Assembly (NCBI GenBank): GCA_964036295.1
Contig: OZ038467.1
Span: 12,983,670-13,047,669, forward strand
Length of the DNA: 64,000 bases
Reading direction: 5' to 3'
From: Plumapathes pennacea
Taxonomy: Eukaryota > Cnidaria > Anthozoa > Antipatharia > Myriopathidae
Position numbers and translations under genes: made by a program
Part shown: piece after piece, positions 1-14,600 of the stretch
Layout of the letters: every line of letters starts with the position of its first letter
How positions within the stretch are numbered: the first letter of the stretch is position 1
The notes under the pieces: model-generated
What the model was told of the DNA's origin: nothing
The model's input: the letters and a program-made list of their open reading frames with translations, nothing else
The model's database searches: none

Positions 1-923
1 TACACCCTTTAAGTGTTTCTTTTTTTATGAAGCAGCAACTCACGGGGATCCTGCTGTTCGTATAAACAGATATGTATTCATCGAACTCTGATGACTAGTC
101 ACAAGCTGAGAAGAAATCTCCACGCCAGGTCTGCTCTCATGGGTTCCGGTGTGGAGGAATTCCCACAATGAGCGCTTTTTAGTCACCTCGGTACACCTTT
201 ATATATCACCCGCGATATAGCACGAAAAACACGCTGAATAAATACAAGGTCTTGTTACGCTGTTATTTCCAAGTCAGCATCAGGATAGGATTTCTAATTG
301 TTTTACGGGCTGGACTCCGCACATTTTAACAAACCAAAGGAGTATGACGCAGTCAGAGTTTTGAGTCAGTCGATAATCTTTTCATGAGCATTTATGCGGC
401 AGTTTTCGTGCATCTTCTCGATTATTCTCATCCGAGACACATTCAGTCACGTATCTCCCCGTAACAGGAACGGCTTTGTGTGGCTAGCACACCTCATGTC
501 GTGTCAAAGAAAGACTTCAAACCAAAGAAAGAAGAATGAAAGGCTAAACAGAAAGACTTCAAACCAAACTTCGTGGTGTAACTTAGAATACCCTTTAAGA
601 AACTACGGATTTGAATGCCGAGCAAGCTTCTCTTCAGGCGAAGAACACGGAACATCAGTCAAGTAAGACATTCATCCCCCGAAAAGATTATTGCGTCACT
701 AGCGCGCAAATATGCAGTTTCTTGATTACGCACTCTTGCTTTATGTCAAAGAGTTTTTATTTCGCTTGTGATATCACCTGAGGTAAGCAGCAGTATACTT
801 TCCATCTTTATCTTCAGGAACAATGATTTGTTGATCAAAAGTCAGCAGTAAACTACTCAAACACTCGGGTTTTTAGTTCGTCTGTTTTAAGTAGGATCAA
901 CTGTGATAAATACAGGAGCCTAC

Positions 924-972
924 CTTGTGGGAGAAGCACACAACACAGCAGAACAGCAACGGCCAACTTCAT
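924..972 (-). CDS. Possible first exon with a signal peptide
   Basis: On the minus strand an ATG at 972 opens a short frame that reads MKLAVAVLLCCVLLPQ and then meets a good donor (CAAG|GTAGGC) at 923. A Lys followed by a run of Ala, Val, Leu and Cys is what a secretory signal peptide looks like, and ending such an exon in phase 1 is common for secreted proteins. I could not find a convincing second exon in the remaining 900 bases, so the rest of the gene may lie outside the window. The protein family is unknown. It could also be a chance frame. Confidence 0.35.
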
Positions 973-1169
973 GTCGGTAAAATTCGGTTAGATTACAAAA
1001 CAGATGCTCAGTATCTTGTGGCGACCAAACACTTATGTGATACGATTCCTAAACGAAGAAATTTATCATGTTACATGCCTCAAAAATGATGACAGAGCCA
1101 AGCCCAGCGGAAGTGACGTCACGCTAACCCATCCTGGCATGATCTTTTTTTTGTTTAGATTAGAAAGAT

Positions 1170-1605
1170 GGAACTTAAAAGCCCGGAGGGGGGGGAGGGG
1201 GATACTCAATAGGAATTTGGGTAGGGGTGTTCCGCTTACTCTATAAAACCCTGACCCTATTCAAGACACAAAAATGGAAATTTTGCTACCCTGTCTAAGA
1301 CAAAGTGCTCTAATTTGATACCCTGTTCAAGACTAAGTTTAGATAAGTTAGCCTGCGTTGCACGCGTTTCCACTGGAACATATGAAGAAATCACGCGAAA
1401 ATGACGAGAGCAAAAATGTGGTTGAGGGGGGGAGGGAAAGAGGAGAAAATCTTCAGAAAATAACCCTGTTTAAGACACGAAAATGTAAAATTTGATACCC
1501 TGTTTAAGACAGAAGAACCTGAAAATGATACCCTATCGGGCGGAACATCCATATATAGGAAATATATGGGAGTACCCCCCCTCCCCCCCCCCCCCCCCCC
1601 GGACT
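1170..1605. repeat. Dispersed repeat with G-rich and C-rich ends
   Basis: A block with repeated phrases of the type ACCCTGT-TAAGAC (about five times) sits between a G-run near 1187-1202 and a C-run near 1576-1600, so its ends are roughly complementary. Related wording appears at 18180-18340. It has no useful reading frame and looks like an old dispersed repeat. Confidence 0.45.
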
Positions 1606-3513
1606 TAAAAGACCAGATATGTGTGTCCAGTTAGTATTACTGCACCTTTTTTAATGCTGAAAATGCTAGTCACCTAGTAAATATAAAAAGCAGAGTTTCT
1701 GGAGCGTTATCGGATTTGCGAGTGTGCGGGAATTTTTTTTAAAATTTGAAAAAAGCCTCTTGCGTTGCTTCTAGGCGCACGTACCCACACTATTGCGAAA
1801 CGACAAGACTTCTTACTAAAGTCGAAGACACAACCAATCAGGAGCTAGTATTTCCCAAAAAATACATGCATCGCGTGGGTCTTGCACACACACCCCTCCC
1901 GATGAACAAAGCAGAATCATTTGGTTGGATACCGACGTACCCCACACGACTGGGCCCGGTTGTTCTGAGTGCATTGAGATATTCACCAGATGAATCATTG
2001 TCTTATCAACTGAATAAGGATATATCCGGTGGACGCTATCCATTGACTTTGAACAACCAAGGCCTGGTATGTAGTATTTTTTTAGTGGGCCATTTCATTC
2101 CTCAGGTGTTCTCTCAAGTAGATGAAAGCCACGCTTTTATTCCTAGGTACAATCTGGAACTCTCATTTTACGAGTCTTCCTGTGCAGAGCAAGCAAAGTG
2201 CAGGATATTATCGTCTCTTTTGTTCCATCACTCTCCCTATTTGATCAAAGTAAATAATATCTCGAATATTTTTCTTACACTTAAAGTTTTCGTAGGGGGG
2301 TCCAAATCCGCTGTGACACCGGCACACATTTCCTGGTCGGGAGGGGGTACAGTTTGCAGTTTGCACAGGTCTATACAAAATCACAGCATCTTCAGGAAAA
2401 TCAAACCCTCTAACGGAACCGGAAGAAGCTTATACATGTGGTGTTGTGTCGTTGTTATATACATCAAATATGGCGTATATAACATATTTACAAGTAAATG
2501 TCAACTGAAACGCTAGAATTGATTCTATACCTATATATAAGCAATATAAAAACTATTAACTAGAACAGCAAACATTGTAACAGGGACTCTCCTCGCAAAG
2601 CCCAATAGGGTTTATTAAGAGTTCCCGCTTCATAGAAGAGATATAGAAGAAATTACCTGTAAATTACTGCTATACTATTGATGGCAGCAACACTACCTGC
2701 GGGCTTATCATCTGGGTATCGTAATATATCAAACTGTCTTTACAAGTTATTAATCAATAATAACGGTAAAAATGAACCCAGGACTATAAAAATATGGGGA
2801 TTTGCTACAGTGTTTTATGATGATTATTTTTGGCACAAAACATGGGCAAGGGGATCAAATAATACACACACAAACAAACAAACAAACAAACAAACAAACA
2901 AACAAGCAACAACAGGGTGTATTAGATAACATAGCTTTATTATCACCAACATGACTACACTTTTCTATGCCGCTTTGAAAACAAGCATTTTTAAAACCTT
3001 CATGCGTCACACTTTATTGCACTTGGTGACTAATAAATTACACAGTAATACTGCACACACACACACACACACACACCAGATAACCAGTAAAATTACTTAT
3101 TATTAAAATATGTCACATCTGGTAAACTTATCTGTAGAGGACAGCAGACATTAAAGCTTAACATGTTTTTATGAGTTCTTGAAACCCCAAACATAATACT
3201 TGCTCTGTTTGCACATGCTCAAATGAATTGAACAGTGGATACAAACTAAGTATCCTAGAATTCCGAAGAAATTGGAATTTTTTGTCCAGCATCTGGAACC
3301 TGGAAATAATGCTATTGATACACATGTAAGACAGACAAGCACCTCATTGCACAAAAGGAACCTAAAAACCTTTCTTTTTTCCCACTTTTCTGTTACTAAA
3401 ACCAGACTTTCTGTGATTAGAGGGCACCACTACAGGTGGGCTGTATGACTTTTAGAGTCCTGTCATTTTCCACATTCTGTCTGCCCAAATAGTAACCACA
3501 AGCATGGGGTAAC
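1606..3513. other. Spacer without a recognised gene
   Basis: No gene is supported here. A 256-codon open frame on the plus strand (1746-2516) has no recognisable domain and an amino-acid make-up like chance translation. Simple repeats are present: a CAAA tetranucleotide run at about 2870-2905 and a CA run at about 3053-3076. The left part of this spacer may include the 3' UTR end of the nucleoredoxin gene. Confidence 0.5.
3013..3018 (-). terminator. Possible polyadenylation signal of nucleoredoxin
   Basis: AATAAA on the minus strand, about 880 bases beyond the nucleoredoxin stop codon; a second AATAAA lies at 2936-2941. Either could end the transcript. The repeat element at 3514-3723 would then be inside the 3' UTR. 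Confidence 0.35.
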
Positions 3514-3723
3514 TTAACCCTTTCACTCCTGAGCTCAAAATACAAATTCTCCCAACCATTCAAGAAGAAAATGTATGAGTGATGTAGTGAGAATTGATAG
3601 GCCAATCAACGTTTATCTAAGCAAACTATCAAGTAGCAAATTCTCCATACTGTGCAATATATCTCTGGTGAGAGACTGAAGGAGAAAATTGAAGTTGATC
3701 ACTCTCAGGAGTGAAAGGGTTAA
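3514..3723. mobile_element. Family A short inverted-repeat element
   Basis: The left end reads TTAACCCTTTCACTCC and the right end is its near complement (GGAGTGAAAGGGTTAA), so about 210 bp are bounded by inverted repeats with TTAA at both edges. There is no coding capacity. TTAA targets are typical of piggyBac-type transposases, so a non-autonomous piggyBac-like origin is possible but not shown. Relatives occur at 12520-12735, 50477-50686, 50898-51104, 55176-55370 and 61510-61672. Confidence 0.7.
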
Positions 3724-3900
3724 TATGTGACGAACATTAATTTAAAATATCACTAGAGTACCACAGTACATACCATGTAATATTACAATTGCCTAATAAA
3801 ATACTGGCACCTTGCAAAAGAACTAAATGGCTATTATCACAAATACAAGTATTGGCACCATGTAATGCCACATCAGATACAGAACAAGATAACTACAAGT

Positions 3901-6900
3901 TTATTTGCTGCGCAAGCTCCTACCCTTAAGCTTTGATGACAGGTAATCCGCTATGAACTTAGAGGCTCCTTCGGGGGTAAGGTCATCATCATCAGAAATG
4001 TACAGCATGCCTGACGGGATGTCAAGGATCACCAGCACATTGTCCTCATCTGGGACACAAGCAAACTCACGCAGCCGTTCGGAGATCTCATTGGTGACGG
4101 AGTACAGGAAGTAGAGCGGAGGGTCTGCTCCGCCTTCGCTCGGCTCCTTTGTGTATTTCTCTGCCAGCGGCTTGAGTACTTCTGTTGTGTGAGTGATACT
4201 TGATTCCTCACCATCTGAAAATTAAAGAAGACAAGCAGATGAAAAACACTGAGGGTGAACTGGTAGATAAGTACGACATACACAAAGGATGAAATCACAC
4301 TAATCGTTCATCTAATCTGTAACAAGTGGGACTTACATACCAGTGAAGTAGATCAAACAGGCCTCTTCATTCACTACACTGGCAGTGAAATCATTCAACT
4401 CCTGCAAGGGTTTTGGTTTCCAAGGAAAGTCCTGTTGAAATCAAACAGAATAATATTAAACTGATTAACAAGCTCCCAACTCATAAAATCAAGTGCTGAC
4501 CATTAGGATAGTATTATTAGGGAGTTTAAAAAAACTAGGAGGCAACGGCAAATCAAGGAACCAAGAAAAAAGTGTCTCCATATTCTTTATCCAACTTTGC
4601 TTATTCTTATATGTAGGTTGCTCAATTTGTTTAATTTTACTGGACAGGTTCTATTGCTTTCATCACCTCTTACTAAGAACTATCGTAATATTTCTAAAAA
4701 CACCATCCATGTCCTGACAACGACCTAAAGAAGAAGGATTTGAAGTAACATGTGCATTAGAGCACAATGACCCCAAGTTCATGTCAATTTCAGATCTACA
4801 CTGTATTCACATGCTCCTTTTGTCTTCTGCAATTATTAGTTTTATTGTTTTGCTCATGTTGCCATGGTCCTCTCTTGTCCCCACGACACTTCCAGTCAGG
4901 TTGACCACATTACCAACCTTTCCATCAGGGTCTACGCTTATTAGATTTCTCCCATTTGTTGTGATAATCTTGCGTTCCAAGTCCAAGAATATCAAGGATG
5001 GAATTCCTGTCAGAAATGAAACAAAAATAGCTGCATAATACTGTCACAAAATCACATGATGCAGAAAACAGATTTTGGGAGTCAATATCATTTCCAGATG
5101 TCTGCAACAAGTTATTTACTGCTTGTCTGGGGTGCAGACAGTGTCTTCAAAATGAAATTGTAGCACAGGTTTAACCTGTTTAGTAACTGACAAAAACATT
5201 TTACGTATGGCCTCCCTGTTAATGGGGCGTCAGTCTCCAATCTCAGTATTATCCAGTATTTTTTAGGTAGATATTATAAGCGCCGTTTTATTTCTTATCC
5301 GATTTCTATCTATGAACTCCCAGATAAACAAGATCGCAAGCTTCTTAAGAAAATCAGTTCTGTAGAAAATCACCCGCTTAGCCCATATATGCCATCGAAA
5401 AAGGACATAAAATACAATCTGCATAAAAGTAGATGTAAAGTTCCGAAGGTTAATACTGATTGCTATAAGACCATTTTTGTAAATAGACTGATTTTTAAAC
5501 ACCATTTAGTTTAGAATAGTTCTAGTATAGTTTTTGGTATTTACTGTATAGTGTATAGTTAATTTCGAATTGTAACATAGGATATGTACATTTATCTTAT
5601 GATTAATAAAGACCATATTATTATTAAAATAACAAAGAAAACAAGTAGCATTCAGATCACCTTCTACTCCAAAATACTTTGACAAATCCTTGATTCTCTT
5701 GTCTTCATATGGCAAGGCCAGCCAAGGCATTGAGCTAAAATACTCGTCAAACAATTCCTGACTTCTGTCAGAGCTAACAAAGATGATCTCCAAGGGTTTT
5801 GAATCACCAACAATTTTTTCGTAACTTTTCACCAGCACAGGAGTAAAGACCTTGCAGGGGGGGCACTGGAAATAAACAAACAAGAATGTCATGTTTAAAA
5901 TGTGTTCACAAAATGTCACGTCAAACCGTCTGTGAAAAAACAACAAAATAGAAAGAGAGGGGAGGGGCACCTATTTCAAATTTTGGCTGAAAAGAGGGAG
6001 GCTTATTCGAGGGGGTGTTTATTCAGGGGGGGCACTTATTTGGGGATTTATGGTAAAGGGCAATCACACAATGTCTGATTAGTCAAATGTAATTGTAATT
6101 AGTTGTGATTTTGTTTCACTAAAGTCACAGTATCATAACAGTTTATATAAACTAATATTAATACTTACCCAGTGAGCCGAGAAATAGAAGGCTACAACTT
6201 TTGAATTCAGGTCTTCCCATTGTTTCTCCTCTTTCTTGTTGTTGATGAAAACTCCCTTGACAATATCGCCAAGAGGTTTTGGTCTCCATGGAAACTCTCT
6301 CCCTTCTGGGTCCTCCAGCACGCACTGTCGTCCATCTTTGTTTATGATGCTACCATCTTTTCCATCCAGAAATATAAGTGTCGGGATGCCTTGCACTTTG
6401 AATCGCTGTGATAACTTATTCTGGTGTTAAAGAAATATAAGAAGAACAATGACTTAAATATTTTGTAGAGAGAGGGAAAGAGAGACAACCATAATTATAA
6501 ATTTACAAATGCTGTTGTTGCTGCTGTATCTGTTGAACGTTTTGTAATTTAATCAAATTATGCTGATTACAAGGTACATGGAAGAAGGAGAGAGAATGAG
6601 AAAGAGAGCAAGGAAAATACAAAAGATAGACAGATGGACACCCAGACAAGCAAGGATCATCAGAAAGACTGCAGATGCAAGATAGATTGGTAGGATACAA
6701 GACAGATACAGGTAGGCTGCAGCTGATGTATAAACAGAAAGTACAAAATAATATTTAATATATCCATTTTATATGTCCAGCAAAAAAGCATAATCAACAG
6801 TTGTCTGGATGTACATAATTTATGCATTTTGTGGAGTGACATAAAAGTTGATTATGCAGAAAGTTCCTGTTTTGTTGAAATGTCATGCAGCATATATTCA

Positions 6901-7998
6901 TTAATCAACATGTAATTATCATACAAAACATAACCCACCAGGTGTTTGTTTTCCCATGCATTAAAGACATTATTTTTGTGCATCACATTTTCTGCTATTT
7001 GCAAAATTTCATAGTGCTATATCTTGACAATCAGCGTATCTTATTTGAAAATATCCACTTTTTGAAGTTCAGAGGCCATTCATCCAAATAGTTATTTATG
7101 CAAATCACAAGGCTAAAAGGCTAGACAGTACTTGACCACAACATGTTCCCGTTTGCTGGAGCATCGTTGGATCGAAGTACAATAAGCAAAACTATCTTCA
7201 GCATGCTTTACGCTTTGACTAATATCGAAAGCTAGTTCATGCTGTCGGTGTCGGCTAAAACAAAAAGTTAAACTGAATTATAGTGGAAAATATACCTTTT
7301 GACAGCAGTTAAAATATTGTGTACAATGGAAATTGAGTTCGTAAACAAGAAGCTTGATTTGTCCACAAGACCTCACACCCTGAATTTAACACATAGTTTG
7401 AATTAATCTGACCAAAAATTAAAGCCCGAATGAGTAATCCAATAACCAATCGAGCTTCGGACTTGTGATTTTATACAAGGTTTCCCAGAAGAAAACTCTT
7501 TGCGCGCTTTTTTCCAAAACGACTTCAACTTTCTTTCGTCGACAGTATATACGTGACCTATTAGAGCAATTTGAAGGGCATGAACCTTGTTAACGACGGA
7601 ATTATACACAACTATAACATTAATTATGGCAACCAGAAACCTGTTTACTTTTAAAATACCTTGCGATCACGCTCTGCAAACGGCAATGCCAGCCAAGGCA
7701 TTTCTTTGAAGTAATCGCCGAAATCCTTTTGACTTCTGTCGCTGCTTACAAACACAATCTCGAATTTGTCGCTGTTGCTTGGTGAAGCTCGAAAGGTCTT
7801 ATAAAACTCCGCCAATTTGGGGGTAAACCCACGACACGGTGGACACCAATGCGCGGAGAAATACAAGCCCAAGACTTTGCCTTCACCAATGATGCTCTCT
7901 GTTTTAACAACCGTGCCATGTTCGTCTTTGACTAGCTCAGGCCCAAGGGCCGCAAAAGCTCCAGGAAGTGTGTTTGATTGAACCTGTTCACAGGCCAT
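3901..7998 (-). CDS. NXN: Nucleoredoxin
   Basis: Six coding exons join in frame: 7660-7998, 6169-6420, 5661-5865, 4918-5006, 4341-4431 and 3901-4214 (1290 nt, 429 residues; human NXN has 435). Exon 1 begins MACEQVQ and holds a thioredoxin-like domain with WCPPC at about residues 51-55, followed by FVSSDRSQ and MPWLALPF. Exons 2-4 hold a second such domain, with the active site split across the intron (FSAHW | CPPC, cysteines 198 and 201), then FVSSDRSQ, MPWLALPY and GIPSLIFLD. Exons 5-6 give the C-terminal domain (DFPWKPKPLQEL onward), which lacks a CxxC. Nucleoredoxin is a cytosolic and nuclear disulfide reductase-like protein that restrains Wnt signalling through Dishevelled in vertebrates. 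The odd point is that both domains carry CPPC. Every intron begins GT and ends AG on this strand. Confidence 0.95.
5190..5640 (+). mobile_element. 3' end of a LINE retrotransposon
   Basis: Inside a nucleoredoxin intron, on the opposite strand, an open frame to a TAG at about 5512 reads ELPDKQDRKLLKKISS, then ENHPLSPYMPSKKD and IFVNRLIFKHHLV. This resembles the carboxyl end of a non-LTR reverse transcriptase ORF. It is followed by an AT-rich tail with AATAAA and repeated ATT near 5603-5635. The 5' part is absent, as expected for a 5'-truncated insertion. The exact clade is not clear. Confidence 0.6.
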
Positions 7999-8040
7999 AC
8001 TTCAAAACGTGTCGAACAACACACACCACGGTGTCACTCA

Positions 8041-9043
<1,003 letters not shown>

Positions 9044-9291
9044 AACCTCTTATCGCTAAGATAAGGCACAATTTACTACACCAAGAGAAAGGGCATTCGC
9101 TGGACTACAACGTTTCTTGTCAACAAACAGATTCCAATATTATCCACGCAAGCATAGAAGAGAAGTGTACATATTTTCCCCATCAACGAACACTTTTGAA
9201 GGAATTTTACGATAATATTTATCTTGTTAAGAACAATTTTGCGAAGGAAAATTAATTTCTGCAATTTAGTTTCTGAAGTAAAAGTTTGAAA

Positions 9292-10712
9292 CTATTCGCC
9301 CTTGGAGGTAGGTTTAAACGACTGTCTCCTTTTCTCGTCTAACCGCTTCGCATACGCCTGTGCCATGGAGTTAACGATTGACAAGACAAAGTATATGATC
9401 ATGGCAATAACCAGCTTCTCAAAAATCCAAGCCAAAATATTGGGTTCCTGAAAGTACGAGAAAAAAGAAAAAAAAAAATAAGGGCACACACACAAAATAA
9501 AAACGATGAGGACAGAAGAAAAGAGTCAGTTTATTCCACCCTCCAGCATTGAGAAATACAAAGTTACAAAACAAAATCACTGAACACAACAGTATTTTGA
9601 ACGAACAAATATTGGAATAATTGCTTACTGATATTTTTGTTCCTCCGGCTGATTTGCGATGTAGTTTTTCCTTCTGCTTCTCAAATGCGATCCTAAAAGG
9701 TCTTTGAATGTATGGACCAATGGTAGGGATGTTTCTGGGAGGGAAAAGTGAAATGATACAAAAAAAAGACAAGGTTTTAGAGTGTGTACCCATTAGTAGA
9801 ACCCACAGTTACACCCACAACCTCCTGAATGGAAATTTTTGTCCATAACAAATAACAGACATAGTATCTACAGTAAAAAATACAAAGATCACTTGTAATC
9901 AAATAAGTGCATCAAAGCAGAAGTACGGCAAGAAAAAAACAACGAGACTCACCCAACGTAATTTAAAACAGCTTCAACATACTGTTTGCTGAATGACAGA
10001 ATAACAAACGTTTGCTGTAGAAGAGAAGGTAACAAAAATAGTCAGGGAACGACCAAACGTGGTATGAGATGTAATTAAATTATGGCACATTTACTTCACA
10101 ACACCATTCGCTACAGAATGGGCTGGCAAGACTGGAGGGGTGTCTAGTAATGCAAAGAAGCCTGGGACCAATCTGGACATGCATCTTAATATGGACTGGT
10201 AAGATTAGAGGGGGTGTCCAGTAATGCAAAGAAGTCCGGGACCCACTGGAAATGCATCTTAATGTGGGCTGGCAAGACTAGAGGGGGGTGTCCAGTAATG
10301 CAAAAAAGTTCGATAAGTACCTGCAGATGCATCTTAATAACTGCTTTTCCAATAAGAGTTGCTCCAAAGAAAGTCCAAAATGGAACCAGACAGTGGCCAC
10401 ATGTGATGCCCGCCAGGTCAAACAAGGGATTAGGAACCTGGGAAAATAACGGAAATAAAATGGAACTGGGGAAACAGAAACGAGATGGAGAAAGAAGAGA
10501 ACCATTGAAAAGAAAACACAGAGAACTGCGGAAAGTAGCACTAGACTAGGGAGAGAGAAAGGATGCAACACAAATACGACGCATGGCACCAAGATGACGA
10601 GGGGCCTGTATGTGAGCACCTGAAGATCTAGGTTGTTATTGTTGCTGTTGTTAGGTAACTAGAAAAGTAAAAGAGACAAACTGATACAAGCAAGAAGTCC
10701 CAAGTAAAATAG

Positions 10713-10746
<34 letters not shown>

Positions 10747-11525
10747 AACAGATTACCCTAAGTTTTATATTCAACTTACCGATGCACACACAAGAATCCC
10801 AAAGAAGCCTACTCTTTCTACCAGGTCATGGATGAACTTTTTGGCTCTGGTCCATATGCTCTGTCCAGCCGCACTCGTCATTCGTTCCAGCTCCTCAACT
10901 TCCTCCAACTCTTCATCATCAACCTCAGCTCCAGAGAGTCGTGCTGAAGTTTAACACATGGGAGTGATAAAGAGGCAACGTTCCACATACAGCTCTCAAT
11001 AGTGGGTACCTGTATGTGAAAACCACGTGAAAAACCTGTGTTCAGTTTTTTGTGGTAAATCACATAATTTTCACATGGTTTTCACATATTCTTTCACATC
11101 TTTTTTCAAAATCATAAGAAACAGGCTCCCCCTACTCACATAGCAGAGGCAACTTTACCAAAACATCATTCTAACTTCACTGATTGCTTCACAGGGCAAG
11201 AAAATTTCACAGCTTTTTCACATGCTTCTCGCATGCTACATGTGGCATCCAGTAGTGTCTGTAAAGTAATAATTCTAATATCTTAATTCCCACTACAGTT
11301 TGTCCTTTCCAAGACAGTCAACTCTGCCAACACTATTCAATACACTTTGTAAATAGATGACGTGCTGTTGCTAAGTTCTTCTTTACCTGCTTTGGCCATA
11401 AAGTAAGGAGGCAGCTCTCCTAATGCCGTGCCAGCACCCTATGGGGTAAAAACATTAAGCAAGGCAAATTTAGTAGCGACCCCTCCCCCTCCCCGCCAAA
11501 AAATAATTAATTAATTAATTAATTA

Positions 11526-11604
<79 letters not shown>

Positions 11605-14600
11605 CAATGTAACCACAATATTGCAGCCTCAATGTTTTGATTATCATTACAGGGGGTACCTAAAGGACAAAGCTATTTCTTTTCACAAAATATACAGTAT
11701 CCATCTAACAACAGACTCGCGGTGTGTAACCAGAAAACATCTCCAGTAAATTATGTTTGTCTACACTTCAAAAACTGACCACAAAAGAGAAGCTTCTCTG
11801 GCTGAAGCACAACAACACATTGAAGGAAAGATTAATTACCTACAGTGTGTTGTTGCATCAGCTAAAGAATATACATGTCAGCCTCAATAGTTTACTTATG
11901 CACAAATGGTGTCTTGAGTTGTTATGGTGGATAAATAGAGGATATTACACGGCGGCGCGAAGATATGAATTCTATTTTCAAGTAGTAAAATATTGTTTTT
12001 ACCATGAGAAAATAAAATCCATATATTCAAGCCGCCGTGTAATTTTCTTTTTATTATAATTATTAGACATGAGTGTTTTACGAGAAATTGCACAAACAAC
12101 CCTGCAAAAGCGGGAAATGATGCCAACAATATCCTCATTAGTGAGGATATGGAAAATATGCCACTCGGGTCTCACTCAGGGATTCGGCTTGACTTCAAAA
12201 CAACTGGACTTCAAATTAACCGAGTTCAAAATAGCGATGTTCAACTGTATATTTCTTACAAATTTTCCACATTATGGGCAACAACAGATTCAGATGGAAC
12301 ATTAAAATTCCTAGTGTAACATCTGCAGTATATACTAATAAGACTTTCAAAGTCAAAGTAACATAGTAAGACAAAAAACCGAAAGTACCTTGACTTGATT
12401 GTGGTAACACAAGAATGCACTGCAGTAAAGCGAAGTTTCCAACAGTGCTTTCTTGTGGACCACAATAAGTAGTGTCTTGATATTTTACCTTGCATATTTT
12501 TACTATGCCTCAAGTTGTTTTAACCCTTTGACTCCAAAGAGTGACCAACTTCAATTTTCTCCTTCAGTTTCTCAACAGACATATATCACATGGTATAGAG
12601 AACTTGGCTTTTGATATTACTTCCTACTTTGATGAAAGCTGGTTAAACTATTACATTCTCATTATACCACTCATACAATATCTTCTTAAAAGTTTGGAAG
12701 AAACTTCAGTTTTATCCTGGGAGTAAAAGAGTTAAACATAGAGTAAAAACTACACCATACAAGGTGTACAGTACTGCATGAATCTTCCCACACATCTGGT
12801 GAATTTTCTTTGCCCACATTAGCCAACATTCTGCCAGGCTTCTTGTGGATTGAACTAAAATTATGATAAGTAATTCAAAATGAGGATGACACCACTGTGT
12901 GATGTTACTAACCACAATTTACAGTCGCAAGTGCCTCCATGCTTGACTGATGTTTTTATGTCTTGAGTATTATGGTGAAAAATACATGTAACTAAAATAT
13001 AAGCTACAGAGGGCATCTGAAGACTGTACTCATCAGCATTTACCAATCAAATCACTTGTAGAGTACTATCTACCTACTGATGATTCATCAGCATCTACCA
13101 ATAATACCACATAAAATATTATATACCTGCTTATGATTCAAACATTTCTAGGAAGCCAACACTGCCAGGCTTTTTGTGGATTGCAACTTAATTGTTGGTA
13201 AGTAATAACACATTGAGGAAGATACCACTATGTGCTGTAACTGACCACAATTACAGTCGCACAGTGTTCCATGGATCAGTTCAAGATGTTTTTATGTCTT
13301 GAGTATTATGGTGAAAAATACATGTATCTAAATTAGCTACATGTACAGAGCGTACCCAAAGACTGTATTTGTCAGTGTTTACCAATCAGACTGTGAGTGC
13401 AGTACTATCTACTTACTAATAATTCTAAAACATTAATCACTCTACAATACCAGGTTCCTTGTGGATTGCAACTTAATTGTTGGTAAGTTCATGCATACAT
13501 ACATACATAAACTTTATTTCAACTCTGATTTACAGTGTAGCTAAAACTTAAGCTAATATCTCTGAGAAATCATAACCTGCAAGCTAATTGAAAAGAAAAA
13601 AAAAATCTCAAAGTATAAACATATTTTAAGCAACAGTATAACATTTAGAACAATATAAATTATAAGTCAATATAATAGTAACCCTAACAATAGTGATAGT
13701 AATGATAATAATAATTGATAACATTGATAAAATATACTACCTGTAGCTGTTATTAGGTGTTAGCACAAAAGTTGCAACAATATTGTTGTTGAAAGTGCAG
13801 TCATGTAATAACACATTGAGGAAGAAACCACTGTGTATTGTAACTAAACACAATATTATTACAGTCACACAGTGCCTCAGGGTAGACTTGAAACTGTTAC
13901 TAAGAGAGATTGCCAAGGTGGGAAATATATCATTGTGATGACATGTATCTAAATATAGGATTGTAATGTACAGTGCTCCACAGCATTGCTTGAAGTACTT
14001 GGGAATTTGAAAAAACTTAAAGGAAACTCCAGGTGTTGGGACAAATTGACATTAAATTGTTGGCAATATAGTCTAAATTGGAAATTTGTTTAGAAGTAGT
14101 AGAAAACTATATTTTTTTCTGAAAAAGTTGGATAGACATATGCGCCATTTTGAGATCTCAATTTCGTGGGTGCCGCCATCTTGGATTTTGTGACTTTTCA
14201 CAGCTGCTCCTATTGTTAGAAAAAAATAAAAGGCTCATTGTTTTCTAACAATAGGAGCAGCCGTGGAACGTCACAAAATCCAAGATGGTGCCGCCCATGA
14301 AATTCAAATCCCAAAATGGTGCACATGTCTATCCAATTTTCTTAGAAAATAATAGTTTTTCTACCTTTTTTAACAAAATTTCACTATAATTTAGACTATA
14401 TTGCCAACACTTTAATGCCAGTTTGTCCCAACACCCGGGGTTTCCTTTAAGAGCTTGGAGAAGCATGACGCCATGAAGTGCTTTTCCAAACTTTGAGAAT
14501 TCTGTTGAATTACTAAGTGCTTCTACAACTCAACAGTGCATGCCAACAAGTGCTTTATTTCTGTTATAAGATAAAGCAAATGATTCATCAGCATCTACCA

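Noticed and set aside
60-200. Possible minus-strand exon with a donor at about position 50
   Set aside because: A frame of about 50 codons ends at CCCC|GTGAGT, but there is no pyrimidine tract before it and the protein is unlike any family I know.
1746-2516. 256-codon open frame on the plus strand
   Set aside because: No domain, no good start context, repeat-like wording (GATAAGGATATATCCGGTGG), and an overlapping frame on the other strand. I treat it as chance.
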